Origin: Bacillota bacterium
Lineage (GTDB): Bacteria; Bacillota; Clostridia; Oscillospirales; Acutalibacteraceae
DNA: 64,000 bases
Assembly (NCBI GenBank): GCA_023410445.1
Contig: JAEYPT010000005.1
Coordinates: forward strand, 1 to 64,000
Direction: 5' to 3'
Shown here: positions 8,441 to 15,618 of the stretch, one piece after another
Layout: each line of letters opens with the position of its first letter
Numbering within the stretch: the first letter of the stretch is position 1
Made by a program: the position numbers and the translations under genes
Notes under the pieces: generated by a model
What the model saw: the letters and a program-made list of their open reading frames with translations, nothing else
What the model was told of the DNA's origin: nothing
Database searches by the model: none

Positions 8441-9466
8441 ATGAGTAATACGCTTTTAGAGGTCAAAGACCTTAAAACATACTTTGAATCAAAGGACCGC
8501 ATCCTGAAAGCCGCAGACGGGGTAAGTTTCTCCATCAACGAAGGAGAAACGTTTGGCCTTGTCGGCGAAAGCGGCTGCGGAAAAAGCACTACCTGCCGAT
8601 CGCTCATTCGCCTGATCCATAAGCCCGGCCGCATTGTCGGCGGGGAAATCCTGTATAAGGGCACCGACGTTGTCAAAATGAGCGAAAAGGAGCTTGAAAA
8701 GCTTCGCGGCAAAGAAATCGGCATGATCTTTCAGGAACCGATGACGGCCCTGAATCCGGTGCTGAAGGTCAAAGAGCAGCTGATGGAATCCTTTAAGGAA
8801 AAAGGCCTGAGCAAAAAAGAGAAGTACGACAAGGCCGTCAATCTGCTCAAGCTGGTGGGTATTCCTTCGCCCGAGCAGCGCCTGGAATCCTACCCGTATC
8901 AGTTCAGCGGCGGAATGCGCCAGAGAACCATGATCGCGATTGCGTTGGCGTCACAGCCGCATCTGCTGCTGGCTGACGAGCCGACGACGGCGCTTGACGT
9001 TACCATTCAGGACCAGATTATCAAGCTGCTGAACCGGCTGAAACGCGAACTGAACATGAGCATGATTCTGGTCACACATGATTTGGGTGCGGCTGCGCAG
9101 ATGTGCGACCGGATTGCGGTTATGTACGGCGGCATGATTATGGAAAATACGGACGTGGTCACGCTGTTCAGTACGCCGAGGCACCCCTACACGCTGGGGC
9201 TGCTCGGCTCCATTGCGGTCAATGTGGGGAAGGGCGACAAGCTTAAGCCGATTCAGGGTTCACCCCCGGATCTCGCCAACATGCCGGAGGGCTGCCCGTT
9301 TGCGCCGCGCTGCCAGTACTGTGAGGAAAGCTGCAAACAGGGCGTCCCCGAGCTGAAAGAAATCGCACCGGGTCACTGGTCGCGGTGCCGCTGCGTGGAT
9401 AAGCTGGAAAACGCACCGGGGATTATCAGTCTGGAGTCGAAAGGTGGGAAATCGGATGGCGAATGA
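8441..9466 (+). CDS. Peptide ABC transporter ATPase, DppD/OppD type
   Basis: The 341-residue cytoplasmic ATPase drives the importer together with the DppF-like subunit. Walker A is GESGCGKST, the signature is QFSGGMRQR, Walker B is LLLADEPTTALD and the switch His lies in LVTHDLG. The C-terminal oligopeptide extension (GCPFAPRCQYCEESC) contains the cysteine pattern found in D/F-type subunits, where it can hold an Fe-S cluster. ATG 8441 follows AGGTGA; an in-frame TTG at 8426 is less likely because it overlaps the upstream stop without a ribosome site. It overlaps the next ATPase gene by 11 bases, so translation is probably coupled. Confidence 0.94.
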   Translation: MSNTLLEVKDLKTYFESKDRILKAADGVSFSINEGETFGLVGESGCGKSTTCRSLIRLIHKPGRIVGGEILYKGTDVVKMSEKELEKLRGKEIGMIFQEPMTALNPVLKVKEQLMESFKEKGLSKKEKYDKAVNLLKLVGIPSPEQRLESYPYQFSGGMRQRTMIAIALASQPHLLLADEPTTALDVTIQDQIIKLLNRLKRELNMSMILVTHDLGAAAQMCDRIAVMYGGMIMENTDVVTLFSTPRHPYTLGLLGSIAVNVGKGDKLKPIQGSPPDLANMPEGCPFAPRCQYCEESCKQGVPELKEIAPGHWSRCRCVDKLENAPGIISLESKGGKSDGE

Positions 9467-10469
9467 ATCAGTTTCAGAAAACGAGTCCGTCATCCTGTCT
9501 GTCCAGGAGTTATGCAAAGAATTCCCCATCAAACAGAACTTTTTCGACCAAATTTCCCGCAAACCGCAGAAATCCGTTCGGGCCGTCGACAAGGTCAGCT
9601 TCTCCATCAAAAACGGCGAGACCATGGGCCTTGTCGGTGAAAGCGGCTGCGGAAAAAGCTCTCTTTCCAAAACCCTGATTCACCTTTATGAACCGGATTC
9701 CGGGAGGATCATTTTCGAGGGGCAGGACCTTTCCAAGTTGAAAGGGATCGAACTGCGCAATGCCCGCCGGAAGATGCAGATGGTGTTTCAGGACCCCTAT
9801 TCATCCCTGAATCCGCGCCTGAGCGTTCACAACATGCTGAAAGAGGCGCTGACCGTTCACAACATCTGCCCGAAGGATCAGATGGAAGACAAGATCACGG
9901 AGCTGTTGGAGATGGTGGGCATGGATTCCAGCATGGGAAGCCGTTTCCCCGGGGAATTCTCCGGCGGGCAGCGCCAGCGCCTCGGCATTGCGAGGGCTCT
10001 TGCCGTAAACCCCGATTTTCTGATCGCGGACGAGCCGGTTTCCGCACTGGATGTATCTATTCAGGCGCAGGTCATCAATCTGCTTTCGGAAATTCAGGAA
10101 AAATTCCATCTGACGCTGCTGTTTATTTCTCACGACCTCCGGGTGGTCCGCCATATCACGCATCGCGTTGCGGTCATGTACCTCGGTCGGATTGTGGAGA
10201 TTGGGCCGACGGAAGAGCTTTTCAGTCGCCCGTTCCATCCCTACAGCCAGATCCTGATCAAGGCGGCTCCCGAATTGGACCCGCGCAAACGGACCGATGA
10301 GAACGCAATCAGCGGAGAGCCCGCCAGCCCGATCGATCTGCCGAAGGGCTGTCGCTTTTGCACGCGCTGCCCCTTCGCCTCGGAAAAATGCTTCGAAACG
10401 GAGCCGGAACTTACGAAAATCGGGGAAGACCGCATGGTTGCCTGCTATTTTCCCCAAAACCAGAATTAA
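9456..10469 (+). CDS. Peptide ABC transporter ATPase, DppF/OppF type
   Basis: This 337-residue partner ATPase has Walker A GESGCGKSS, signature EFSGGQRQR, Walker B LIADEPVSALD and switch His in FISHDLR. The C-terminal extension GCRFCTRCPFASEKC again has four cysteines, as in DppF/OppF. ATG 9456 has AAGGTGG nine bases upstream, inside the 3' end of the preceding ATPase gene, giving an 11-base overlap. It forms a heterodimer with the D subunit on the inner face of the membrane. The next gene starts 30 bases later with no terminator between them, so the amidohydrolase is very likely co-transcribed. Confidence 0.94.
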   Translation: MANESVSENESVILSVQELCKEFPIKQNFFDQISRKPQKSVRAVDKVSFSIKNGETMGLVGESGCGKSSLSKTLIHLYEPDSGRIIFEGQDLSKLKGIELRNARRKMQMVFQDPYSSLNPRLSVHNMLKEALTVHNICPKDQMEDKITELLEMVGMDSSMGSRFPGEFSGGQRQRLGIARALAVNPDFLIADEPVSALDVSIQAQVINLLSEIQEKFHLTLLFISHDLRVVRHITHRVAVMYLGRIVEIGPTEELFSRPFHPYSQILIKAAPELDPRKRTDENAISGEPASPIDLPKGCRFCTRCPFASEKCFETEPELTKIGEDRMVACYFPQNQN

Positions 10470-10499
10470 AACGATCTTACTAAAAAGGAAGTCTTTTTC

Positions 10500-11225
10500 A
10501 TGTATATGGCAAATTACACCAGCGACAATTTTAAGGCAAACCTCAGTAAATCGAACCTTGTGGTGATTCCGATCGGCTCGCTGGAAGCCCACGGCCATCA
10601 TCTTCCGCTGGGTACCGATATCTTTTCTCCCCGGCTTTTCTGCACCAAACTGGAAGAAAAAATCGGCGATGAAATCTGGATTGCCCCCGAAATTCCTTAC
10701 GGCCAGAGCTACGATCTTACGGTTTACCCCGGAACCATCAACGTGCCGTCGCAGGTGTTTGCGGAGTATGTTTATTGGGTTGGCAAGGGCATGTACGAAA
10801 ACGGCATGAAAAAGCTGATTCTCCTCAACGGCCACGGCGGCAACAACACCGCCCTGAATCTTGCCGCAGAAATGCTCGAGAAGATCGGCATGGACGTTCT
10901 GCTGATCAACTGGTGGCTGGATTACTCGGCCGAGATCAAGGCGATTACGGGCGCACAGGGCCATGCCGGCGAAGACGAAACCTCTGCCATTCTGTACTAT
11001 GACGCAAGCCTGGTAAAGATGGACAAGGCGACAAAGAACATGAACAAGCCGCTCCTGCGTGTAAAATACAAAGACAGTGCTAAATACTGCTACCGCGACG
11101 CGCTCTCCGGAGACGCCACCAAGGCGACCTATGAGTGGGGCGAAAAAATATTTGCTTCCGTTACGGAATCGATGATCCGCGATATCAAGATCGTTGAATC
11201 GGGAGTTTATTACACGGAAGGTTAA
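10500..11225 (+). CDS. Creatininase-family amidohydrolase
   Basis: The 241-residue protein shows the family pattern SLEAHGHHLPLGTD (metal ligands probably E29, H33 or H34, and D40), LNGHGGNN around H112 and GHAGEDETS around H155 and E160. This family includes creatininase, MftE and formylaminopyrimidine deformylase, all cyclic- or linear-amide hydrolases with a Zn/Mn/Fe centre. The start ATG has AGGAAG eight bases upstream. It is the last gene of the peptide-transport operon and ends 15 bases before a perfect terminator. Its place suggests that it opens or trims an amide bond in the imported compound. The precise substrate cannot be given. ATG 10506 is an alternative start. Confidence 0.88.
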   Translation: MYMANYTSDNFKANLSKSNLVVIPIGSLEAHGHHLPLGTDIFSPRLFCTKLEEKIGDEIWIAPEIPYGQSYDLTVYPGTINVPSQVFAEYVYWVGKGMYENGMKKLILLNGHGGNNTALNLAAEMLEKIGMDVLLINWWLDYSAEIKAITGAQGHAGEDETSAILYYDASLVKMDKATKNMNKPLLRVKYKDSAKYCYRDALSGDATKATYEWGEKIFASVTESMIRDIKIVESGVYYTEG

Positions 11226-11240
11226 TGAAGCGATAGTCCG

Positions 11241-11276
11241 AAAGAGGAGACAGGGCGAAAGCCCTGTCTCCTCTTT
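11241..11276 (+). terminator. Intrinsic terminator of the peptide operon
   Basis: A perfect 16-bp stem (arms 11241-11256 and 11261-11276) is closed by a GAAA tetraloop. The right arm ends in CTCTTT. Confidence 0.85.
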
Positions 11277-11346
11277 GCGTCATAGGCTCATTTTAGAAGA
11301 GGACGCTGACCGTGCCCCTTTTTATGCGTCGGTCCGAAAAGGGCCC

Positions 11347-11548
11347 GTACGCGAATTGCGTCCAGGCTCAGTCAGGGGGGTGCCCCCGGAGGGACTCGGG
11401 TAGTGCTCGCCTTTCCCCGAATTCCGCGTACCCCTGCTATGGAACACAGGAAGAGGCTTTCTCAGTTTGGCCCATCGAGTTGCGCCTGGGTTCTCGCCTC
11501 GTGACAGACAAAAAAATAAGACAGGGTAAAAACCCTGTCTCATTTTTT
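11347..11548. repeat. Degenerate outer unit of the tRNA-tail repeat region
   Basis: Bases 11379-11398 match the 3' tail of tRNA-Arg (as seen at 11709-11728) with one difference (GGTGCCCCC versus GGTGCGCCC). They are followed by unrelated GC-rich sequence and then by the terminator-like hairpin at 11519-11540. Flanking arms GTACGCG (11347-11353) and CGCGTAC form an imperfect inverted repeat. No protein-coding gene is convincing here. Confidence 0.45.
11519..11547 (-). terminator. Terminator of the copied tRNA-Arg tail
   Basis: The stem AGACAGGGT/ACCCTGTCT with an A4 loop has T or A runs on both sides. On the minus strand it comes right after the copied CCA end at 11548-11551, just as the functional tRNA is followed by its own terminator. 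Confidence 0.5.
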
Positions 11549-11653
11549 GGTGCGCCCGGAGGGACTCGATTCGCGGCGCGCAGCGCGCCTTGGTCGGTCG
11601 CGGCTCTGACGTGCCGCCGGCACATCATTCAGTACCGCTCCTAATTCGAGTCC
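11549..11653 (-). repeat. tRNA-tail element, Arg locus (copied tRNA tail plus 73-bp core)
   Basis: Bases 11549-11568 are an exact copy of the tRNA-Arg tail (compare 11709-11728). They run into a 73-bp core (11569-11641) that is 65/73 identical to 15480-15552. The core ends shortly before TTCGAGTCC (11645-11653), the inverted copy of GGACTCGA at 11562-11569. The element can thus close on itself through a T-arm-derived stem. It also contains GTGCC/GGCAC and GCGCGCC/GACGTGC pairings. No reading frame looks real. Confidence 0.75.
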
Positions 11654-11664
11654 TGTCAGACAGT

Positions 11665-11707
11665 AAAAAAGCAACAGCCCAATCACAAGGATTGAACTGT
11701 TGCTTTT
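11665..11707 (-). terminator. Terminator of tRNA-Arg
   Basis: Reading leftward from the tRNA, GCAACAG (11671-11677) pairs with CTGTTGC (11697-11703). A smaller inner stem CAATC/GATTG is present, and the T run corresponds to 11665-11670. Confidence 0.85.
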
Positions 11708-11784
11708 TGGTGCGCCCGGAGGGACTCGAACCCGCGACCTTCTGATTCGTAGTCAGACACTCTATCCAGCTGAGCTACGAGCGC
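11708..11784 (-). tRNA. tRNA-Arg (anticodon ACG)
   Basis: The minus-strand 77-nt cloverleaf has acceptor arms GCGCTCG and CGGGCGC, discriminator A and an encoded CCA. The D arm is AGCTCAGCTGGATAGAG, the anticodon stem is TCTGA/TCAGA with loop CTACGAA (anticodon ACG), and the T arm is GCGGGTTCGAGTCCC. ACG, with inosine at the wobble position, reads CGU, CGC and CGA. A 17-base-spaced promoter lies about 30 bases upstream and a terminator follows directly. The 3' tail sequence is present two more times to the left at steps of 160-170 bases. Confidence 0.97.
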
Positions 11785-11813
11785 ATATGCTGTCTATAAA
11801 TGACAGCTTTACT

Positions 11814-11842
11814 ATTATATTAGATTGACGGACAAAAGTCAA
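11814..11842 (-). promoter_or_regulatory. Promoter of tRNA-Arg
   Basis: On the minus strand TTGACT and TATAAT are 17 bases apart, ending 30 bases before the tRNA 5' end. Confidence 0.85.
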
Positions 11843-11873
11843 GGCTTTTCCTCAGATTCCCACCTATAAAACA

Positions 11874-11904
11874 TCAATCCGTCCGTTTTTAGCGGACGGA
11901 TTGA
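11874..11904 (-). terminator. Terminator after the binding-protein/PG-binding fusion gene
   Basis: The 12-bp perfect stem TCAATCCGTCCG/CGGACGGATTGA with a seven-base loop begins 24 bases after the stop codon. It is followed on the minus strand by TGTTTTATAG. Confidence 0.75.
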
Positions 11905-11928
11905 CAAGAATGAATGCCCGGTGGTTTA

Positions 11929-13137
11929 TCACTGAGAGTCCGGCGGGCGCTTTTGCGCGCTGGAAGAAAACATTTTCTGCAGGGTTGCGGGATCGGCCAC
12001 ACCGGTTACCGTAATGCCATTCAGGTACTGGAAGTCCTTCACGCTCTGCTGGGTGGCCTCCGCGAACAGACCGGAGGGAGCGACAAACATGTAGCCGAGT
12101 TCCTGAAGGCGCTTCTGCATCTTCATTACGTCGTTGCCCTGTGCACCGAATTTGATTGTCTGGTTCAAATTCAGCCCGGAAGCAGAAGTCCCGGAGGACG
12201 CGGCAGACGAGCTGCCGGTGGAACCCGGCGCAGAGGAGGTGTTCTGCATCAGCTCCGGGAACACCGAGCCGGCCATAAAGCTGACGGCGTCCGTCAGCTC
12301 CCCTCCCTGCAGCTGCATCAGAGAAGCATCCATTTCAAAGACTTTTCCTTTTTGAACGGCGGCCAGCTTTTTCGCGTCCGCGGAAGCGGTCAGCTGATCC
12401 TTTACGCCTTTTGCGCAGAAAATGTACTGCGGATTCGCAATCAGCAGTTCGGACATGGGATACTTGTTGCCGGTGCTGCTGGACGCTACATTGGTTAGCC
12501 CGGCGGCGGCGATCAACTTTCCCTGCATCGTATCGCCGGTTGCGGCGGAGCCGTTCACATCGTAGAGGTAAACGGCTGTAATGGGCTGAGTGCTCTGCGG
12601 AACCAGACGGGTAATGTCGTCAAGTGTCTGCAGCATGCCCTTTGCGATTTTTTGGCCCTTATCGTTTCCGGTGCCCGCTCCCATCAGAGCTTCACCGACC
12701 TGAGAATAAAGGCGGGCGAGATCCTCACGGCTGGCGGCCGGTTTGAGCGTCAGAACCGTGATGCCGTCCTTGCCCATCGCGTCCTTCTGCGCCGGGGTGA
12801 GCGCCAAGTCGGTAAATACCAGATCCGCGCCGAGCTGCTTGATCTTGTCCGCGTCGTTGGCCGTAACGTTCGGCAGAACGGAGAGATCGCTCTGCGTGCA
12901 GTCTGCGCTTTTCGCTTTGAGCTGAGTCTCATAGCCGAGCGCAAGGATTACGGACGCGGTGTTCGGGGACAGGACCGCCGCTCCGGCGGGCTGCTTGGAA
13001 ATGGTGACGTCACCGATGGTGACGGGGAATTCCTTTACGCTTGGGCCGGTGGCAATCGCGGCCTGACCCGCGCAGCCTACCGCCGAAGCGGCCAGCATCA
13101 CCGCGCTTAAGATCATCGCCGTAATCTTTTTAAACAT
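11929..13137 (-). CDS. Lipoprotein: periplasmic-binding (BtuF/FepB-like) domain fused to a peptidoglycan-binding domain
   Basis: The 402-residue exported protein starts with a lipoprotein signal (AASAVGC lipobox). Residues about 40-290 resemble the helical-backbone metal-receptor superfamily that binds cobalamin or siderophores (LSPNTASVILALGYE, KIKQLGADLVFTD, ELLIANPQYIFC). A Ser/Ala/Gly-rich linker follows, then a C-terminal PF01471-type peptidoglycan-binding domain (KFGAQGNDVMKMQKRLQELGYM... TQQSVKDFQYLNGITVTGVADPATLQKMF). ATG 13137 has AAAGGAG upstream. No permease or ATPase for metal complexes is adjacent; the only operon partner is the DUF815 ATPase 26 bases upstream. The fusion would hold the binding domain to the cell wall. 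The ligand is unknown. Confidence 0.82.
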   Translation of the reverse strand: MFKKITAMILSAVMLAASAVGCAGQAAIATGPSVKEFPVTIGDVTISKQPAGAAVLSPNTASVILALGYETQLKAKSADCTQSDLSVLPNVTANDADKIKQLGADLVFTDLALTPAQKDAMGKDGITVLTLKPAASREDLARLYSQVGEALMGAGTGNDKGQKIAKGMLQTLDDITRLVPQSTQPITAVYLYDVNGSAATGDTMQGKLIAAAGLTNVASSSTGNKYPMSELLIANPQYIFCAKGVKDQLTASADAKKLAAVQKGKVFEMDASLMQLQGGELTDAVSFMAGSVFPELMQNTSSAPGSTGSSSAASSGTSASGLNLNQTIKFGAQGNDVMKMQKRLQELGYMFVAPSGLFAEATQQSVKDFQYLNGITVTGVADPATLQKMFSSSAQKRPPDSQ

Positions 13138-13163
13138 GATCTGCTCCTTTCGTCGCAAACGGT

Positions 13164-14408
13164 TCAGTCCAAAGGAAGCCCGCGGCGTACGCGCGCCTCC
13201 GCGAAACGGACATACTGCTTGGCACAGCGGGGAGAACGCCCGCCCCTGCCGATTGCCCACCGCTCGGCTCCAGCTTCCAGCAGGGGGAGCTCCACTTTGA
13301 GGCCGCGCTGTCCCGCAAGACGGCGGACGATCATCAGGAACTGTTCCTTATCCGGAAGGCTGAAATTGATCGAGAGCCCAAACCGGTCGGCAAGCGAAAG
13401 GCTTTCCTGAATGGTATCGCCGCGGTGAACCTCATCGCCTTCCCGGTCGGAGAAGGTCTCCCGCACCAGATGCTTGCGGTTGGAGGTGGCGTAAATCAGC
13501 GTGTTTTCCGGCCGGGCCGCGAGGCCGCCTTCCAGTACGGCTTTCAGCGAAGCGTAGGTATCGTCCTGACGGGAGAAGGAAAGGTCATCGATGAAAATGA
13601 CAAATTTCATTGGGAGCCCCGCAATCTGATCGACCAGAAACGGAAAATCGGAAAGGGATTCCTTCGGCATTTCAATCATGCGAAGGCCCTTCGGGTAAAA
13701 TTCGTTGAGCATCGCCTTAACGGTGGAGGACTTCCCGGTGCCCCGGTCGCCGTACAGAAGGCAGTTGTTGGCCGGGAACCCGTTCAGGAACGCGAGCGTA
13801 TTGTCCACGGCCATACCGCGCTGCTCCTCGTAGCCTTTGAGGTCTTCCAGACGGGTGGGGTCCGGATGCGCGACCGGCGTGATTTTTCCGCCCCTCCAGA
13901 TGAACGCGCGGTAGCTGGCAAACATGCCGCATCCGTTGTCGCGGTAATAGCCCGCCAGATTTTTGGCAAGACTCCCGGAGCCGCGGAACGGCTCCGCGGG
14001 CTCGCCTGTTTTCCAGAACGGAAGCGACAGCGCTTCCAGCCCGTCGAAGCCGCATCCTTCAAGGATTTCCTCCGGCGTGACGGACGCGGCGGAGCGGATA
14101 ATCGCGAGGTCGCGCTCCGCGGCGGAAAGCAGGGAGGGGGCAAAATCCGACCGACCGGAAGCGGCGGTCAGGGAAAAGGCATTTTCATCAAAAAGCGCGG
14201 TCTCCGTAAAGGATTCCGTAAAATTGTCGCTTCCGTTCCGGTCGCACAGCGCGGCGAAAAAGGCACCCCACGCGTTCAGAAATTCCTGTTCAGAGCTGCC
14301 GACGGACCAAAGGAGCCTGTAAAACGCGCCGGGAACCGTGCGCTCCAGAATCCCTTTATAAATGGAAAGCGATGCAAGAGCCATCGCTTCCTGCCTGATT
14401 TCCTTCAT
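13164..14408 (-). CDS. DUF815 family AAA+ ATP-binding protein
   Basis: The 414-residue cytoplasmic protein has an N-terminal helical region of unknown role and an AAA+-like core. Walker A is GDRGTGKSS (residues 220-228), Walker B is KFVIFIDD (D274-D275) and sensor-like residues lie in LIYATSNRKHLVRE. The C-terminus (residues 380-414) is rich in Arg. This matches the DUF815 family of uncharacterised ATPases common in Firmicutes. It is divergent from the lipoprotein gene at 14587 and lies 26 bases upstream of the binding-protein fusion, so the two are probably one operon. No biochemical role is established. Confidence 0.85.
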   Translation of the reverse strand: MKEIRQEAMALASLSIYKGILERTVPGAFYRLLWSVGSSEQEFLNAWGAFFAALCDRNGSDNFTESFTETALFDENAFSLTAASGRSDFAPSLLSAAERDLAIIRSAASVTPEEILEGCGFDGLEALSLPFWKTGEPAEPFRGSGSLAKNLAGYYRDNGCGMFASYRAFIWRGGKITPVAHPDPTRLEDLKGYEEQRGMAVDNTLAFLNGFPANNCLLYGDRGTGKSSTVKAMLNEFYPKGLRMIEMPKESLSDFPFLVDQIAGLPMKFVIFIDDLSFSRQDDTYASLKAVLEGGLAARPENTLIYATSNRKHLVRETFSDREGDEVHRGDTIQESLSLADRFGLSINFSLPDKEQFLMIVRRLAGQRGLKVELPLLEAGAERWAIGRGGRSPRCAKQYVRFAEARVRRGLPLD

Positions 14409-14496
14409 TGTACCATTTCTCCAGTTTTCAATTATAATATACCCTGTTATTTTACGCTGGAACGATGTATTATGTCAAGTTAAGGGGGAAAATCGG

Positions 14497-14525
14497 TTGC
14501 GCACGATCTTCTGTTTTATTATAAT
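14497..14525 (+). promoter_or_regulatory. Promoter of the lipoprotein gene at 14587
   Basis: TTGCGC and TATAAT are 17 bases apart, 62 bases before the ATG. Confidence 0.65.
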
Positions 14526-14586
14526 GGAAGAGGATTTTTCGGCTTTTCTGAGGAAGATATTGCATAAATGCGGAAAAGGGGACGTC

Positions 14587-15408
14587 ATGAAACTCAAAAA
14601 ACGCTGGGGAGCGGCCCTGCTGGCCGTTTTGCTCTGCCTGCCGACCGGCTGCGGCGGGAACCCGGACGCCGGGCTTCTGTTCCGCGAGGCGAAGGCAAAC
14701 GCGGCGCAGATCAAAAGCTGCGGCGCAACCATGGAAAGCACACTGATCTTCGATGTGGACGGAAAGAAGCATACGGTGCTTTCCTCCAATAAAATTCAAT
14801 ATACCGCCGATCCGTTTGCGCTGAAGTCGGCACAGACTTCGCAGAACGACGGCGTTTCCGCACAGAGCGTCACCTATACGGTTCCGCAGAACGGCAAGCT
14901 TTGGTTTTACTGCCAGAGCGGCGGCAAATGGCAGAAATCAGCCGTGCCGAACATGGATACGACGCCCGGCGCGCAGTTGGATATTCTGCGGCTGACCGGC
15001 TATGCGTCCGCGGAGAAGTACGTGCGGCGGGAGGACCTGAATTCCCGGCAGGTGCACAAACTGGAGCTGACGATGAGCAGCGAAGCGCTGCGCGGCATGG
15101 TTGAAGCAATTGTCACGGCTGCGGGAATGGGAGACGGCTCCAAAACGATCGTGCAGACCTTGCTGGACGGCGCCCAGCCGGTGTATGGGTATGCCTATGT
15201 CGATACGCAGTCGGGCCAGTTCGCCCGGCTGGAGTGCGATATGTCCGACGTGCTGGACGGCATCTTTCAGAATATCGACGGCAGTTCGGAAAAGGTCCAC
15301 GTGGAAAAAGCGGTTATTTCCGGAGACCTTTCCGGTGTCGGCGCGTCGGCAGCTGTTTCTCTGCCGGCCGACGCGGCCTCGGCCTCCTCCGTGGAGGCCA
15401 GCGGCTGA
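14587..15408 (+). CDS. Uncharacterised lipoprotein (DUF6612-like)
   Basis: The 273-residue protein has a lipoprotein signal (LLAVLLCLPTGC) and a mature domain with repeating beta-strand patterns. These include ESTLIFDVDGKKHTV near the start, TYTVPQNGKLWFYCQ in the middle and GYAYVDTQSGQFARLECDMSD in the second half. The layout resembles LolA-fold lipoproteins of the DUF6612 type. The C-terminus is a low-complexity Ala/Ser tail. ATG 14587 has AAAAGGGGA upstream and fits the signal peptide; longer in-frame starts have no ribosome site. It is a single-gene unit with its own promoter and a 19-bp perfect terminator. The fold assignment is inference from the overall pattern. Confidence 0.7.
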   Translation: MKLKKRWGAALLAVLLCLPTGCGGNPDAGLLFREAKANAAQIKSCGATMESTLIFDVDGKKHTVLSSNKIQYTADPFALKSAQTSQNDGVSAQSVTYTVPQNGKLWFYCQSGGKWQKSAVPNMDTTPGAQLDILRLTGYASAEKYVRREDLNSRQVHKLELTMSSEALRGMVEAIVTAAGMGDGSKTIVQTLLDGAQPVYGYAYVDTQSGQFARLECDMSDVLDGIFQNIDGSSEKVHVEKAVISGDLSGVGASAAVSLPADAASASSVEASG

Positions 15409-15422
15409 CCGGAAGCCCTTTA

Positions 15423-15464
15423 AATAGAAAAGGCACTCAGCAAACGCTGAGTGCCTTTTCTATT
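15423..15464 (+). terminator. Terminator of the 14587 lipoprotein gene
   Basis: A perfect 19-bp stem (15423-15441 and 15446-15464) has an AAAC loop and T-rich right arm. It directly abuts the copied tRNA-Ser tail. Confidence 0.85.
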
Positions 15465-15563
15465 GGCGGAGACGGTGGGATTCGCGGCGCACAGCACGCC
15501 TTGGTCGGTCGCGGTTCTGGCGTGCCACCGGCACGTCATTCATTTCCGCTCCCCTTCGAATCC
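15464..15563 (-). repeat. tRNA-tail element, Ser locus (copied tRNA tail plus 73-bp core)
   Basis: Bases 15464-15484 repeat the tail of tRNA-Ser exactly (compare 15619-15639). The 73-bp core 15480-15552 matches 11569-11641 at 65 positions. Right flank TTCGAATCC (15555-15563) is the inverted copy of GGATTCG at 15478-15484. Where the Arg copy has a C-G pair in this closing stem, the Ser copy has T-A. Core hairpins GTGCC/GGCAC and GCACGCC/GGCGTGC are intact. Confidence 0.75.
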
Positions 15564-15580
15564 GTTTGCCTTTCGGTACA

Positions 15581-15616
15581 AAAAAGCCCTTACCGGCGAA
15601 ACCGGTAAGGGCTTTT
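15581..15616 (-). terminator. Terminator of tRNA-Ser
   Basis: GCCCTTACCGG (15586-15596) pairs with CCGGTAAGGGC (15602-15612). A T run on the minus strand corresponds to 15581-15585. Confidence 0.85.
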
Positions 15617-15618
15617 CC

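Noticed and set aside
11312..11644. Small open frames through the tRNA-tail repeats near tRNA-Arg, and similar ones at 15234-15858
   Set aside because: They translate tRNA tails, terminators and the repeat core. The similar peptides at the two loci follow from the DNA repeat, not from a conserved protein; such frames are a common source of false annotations.
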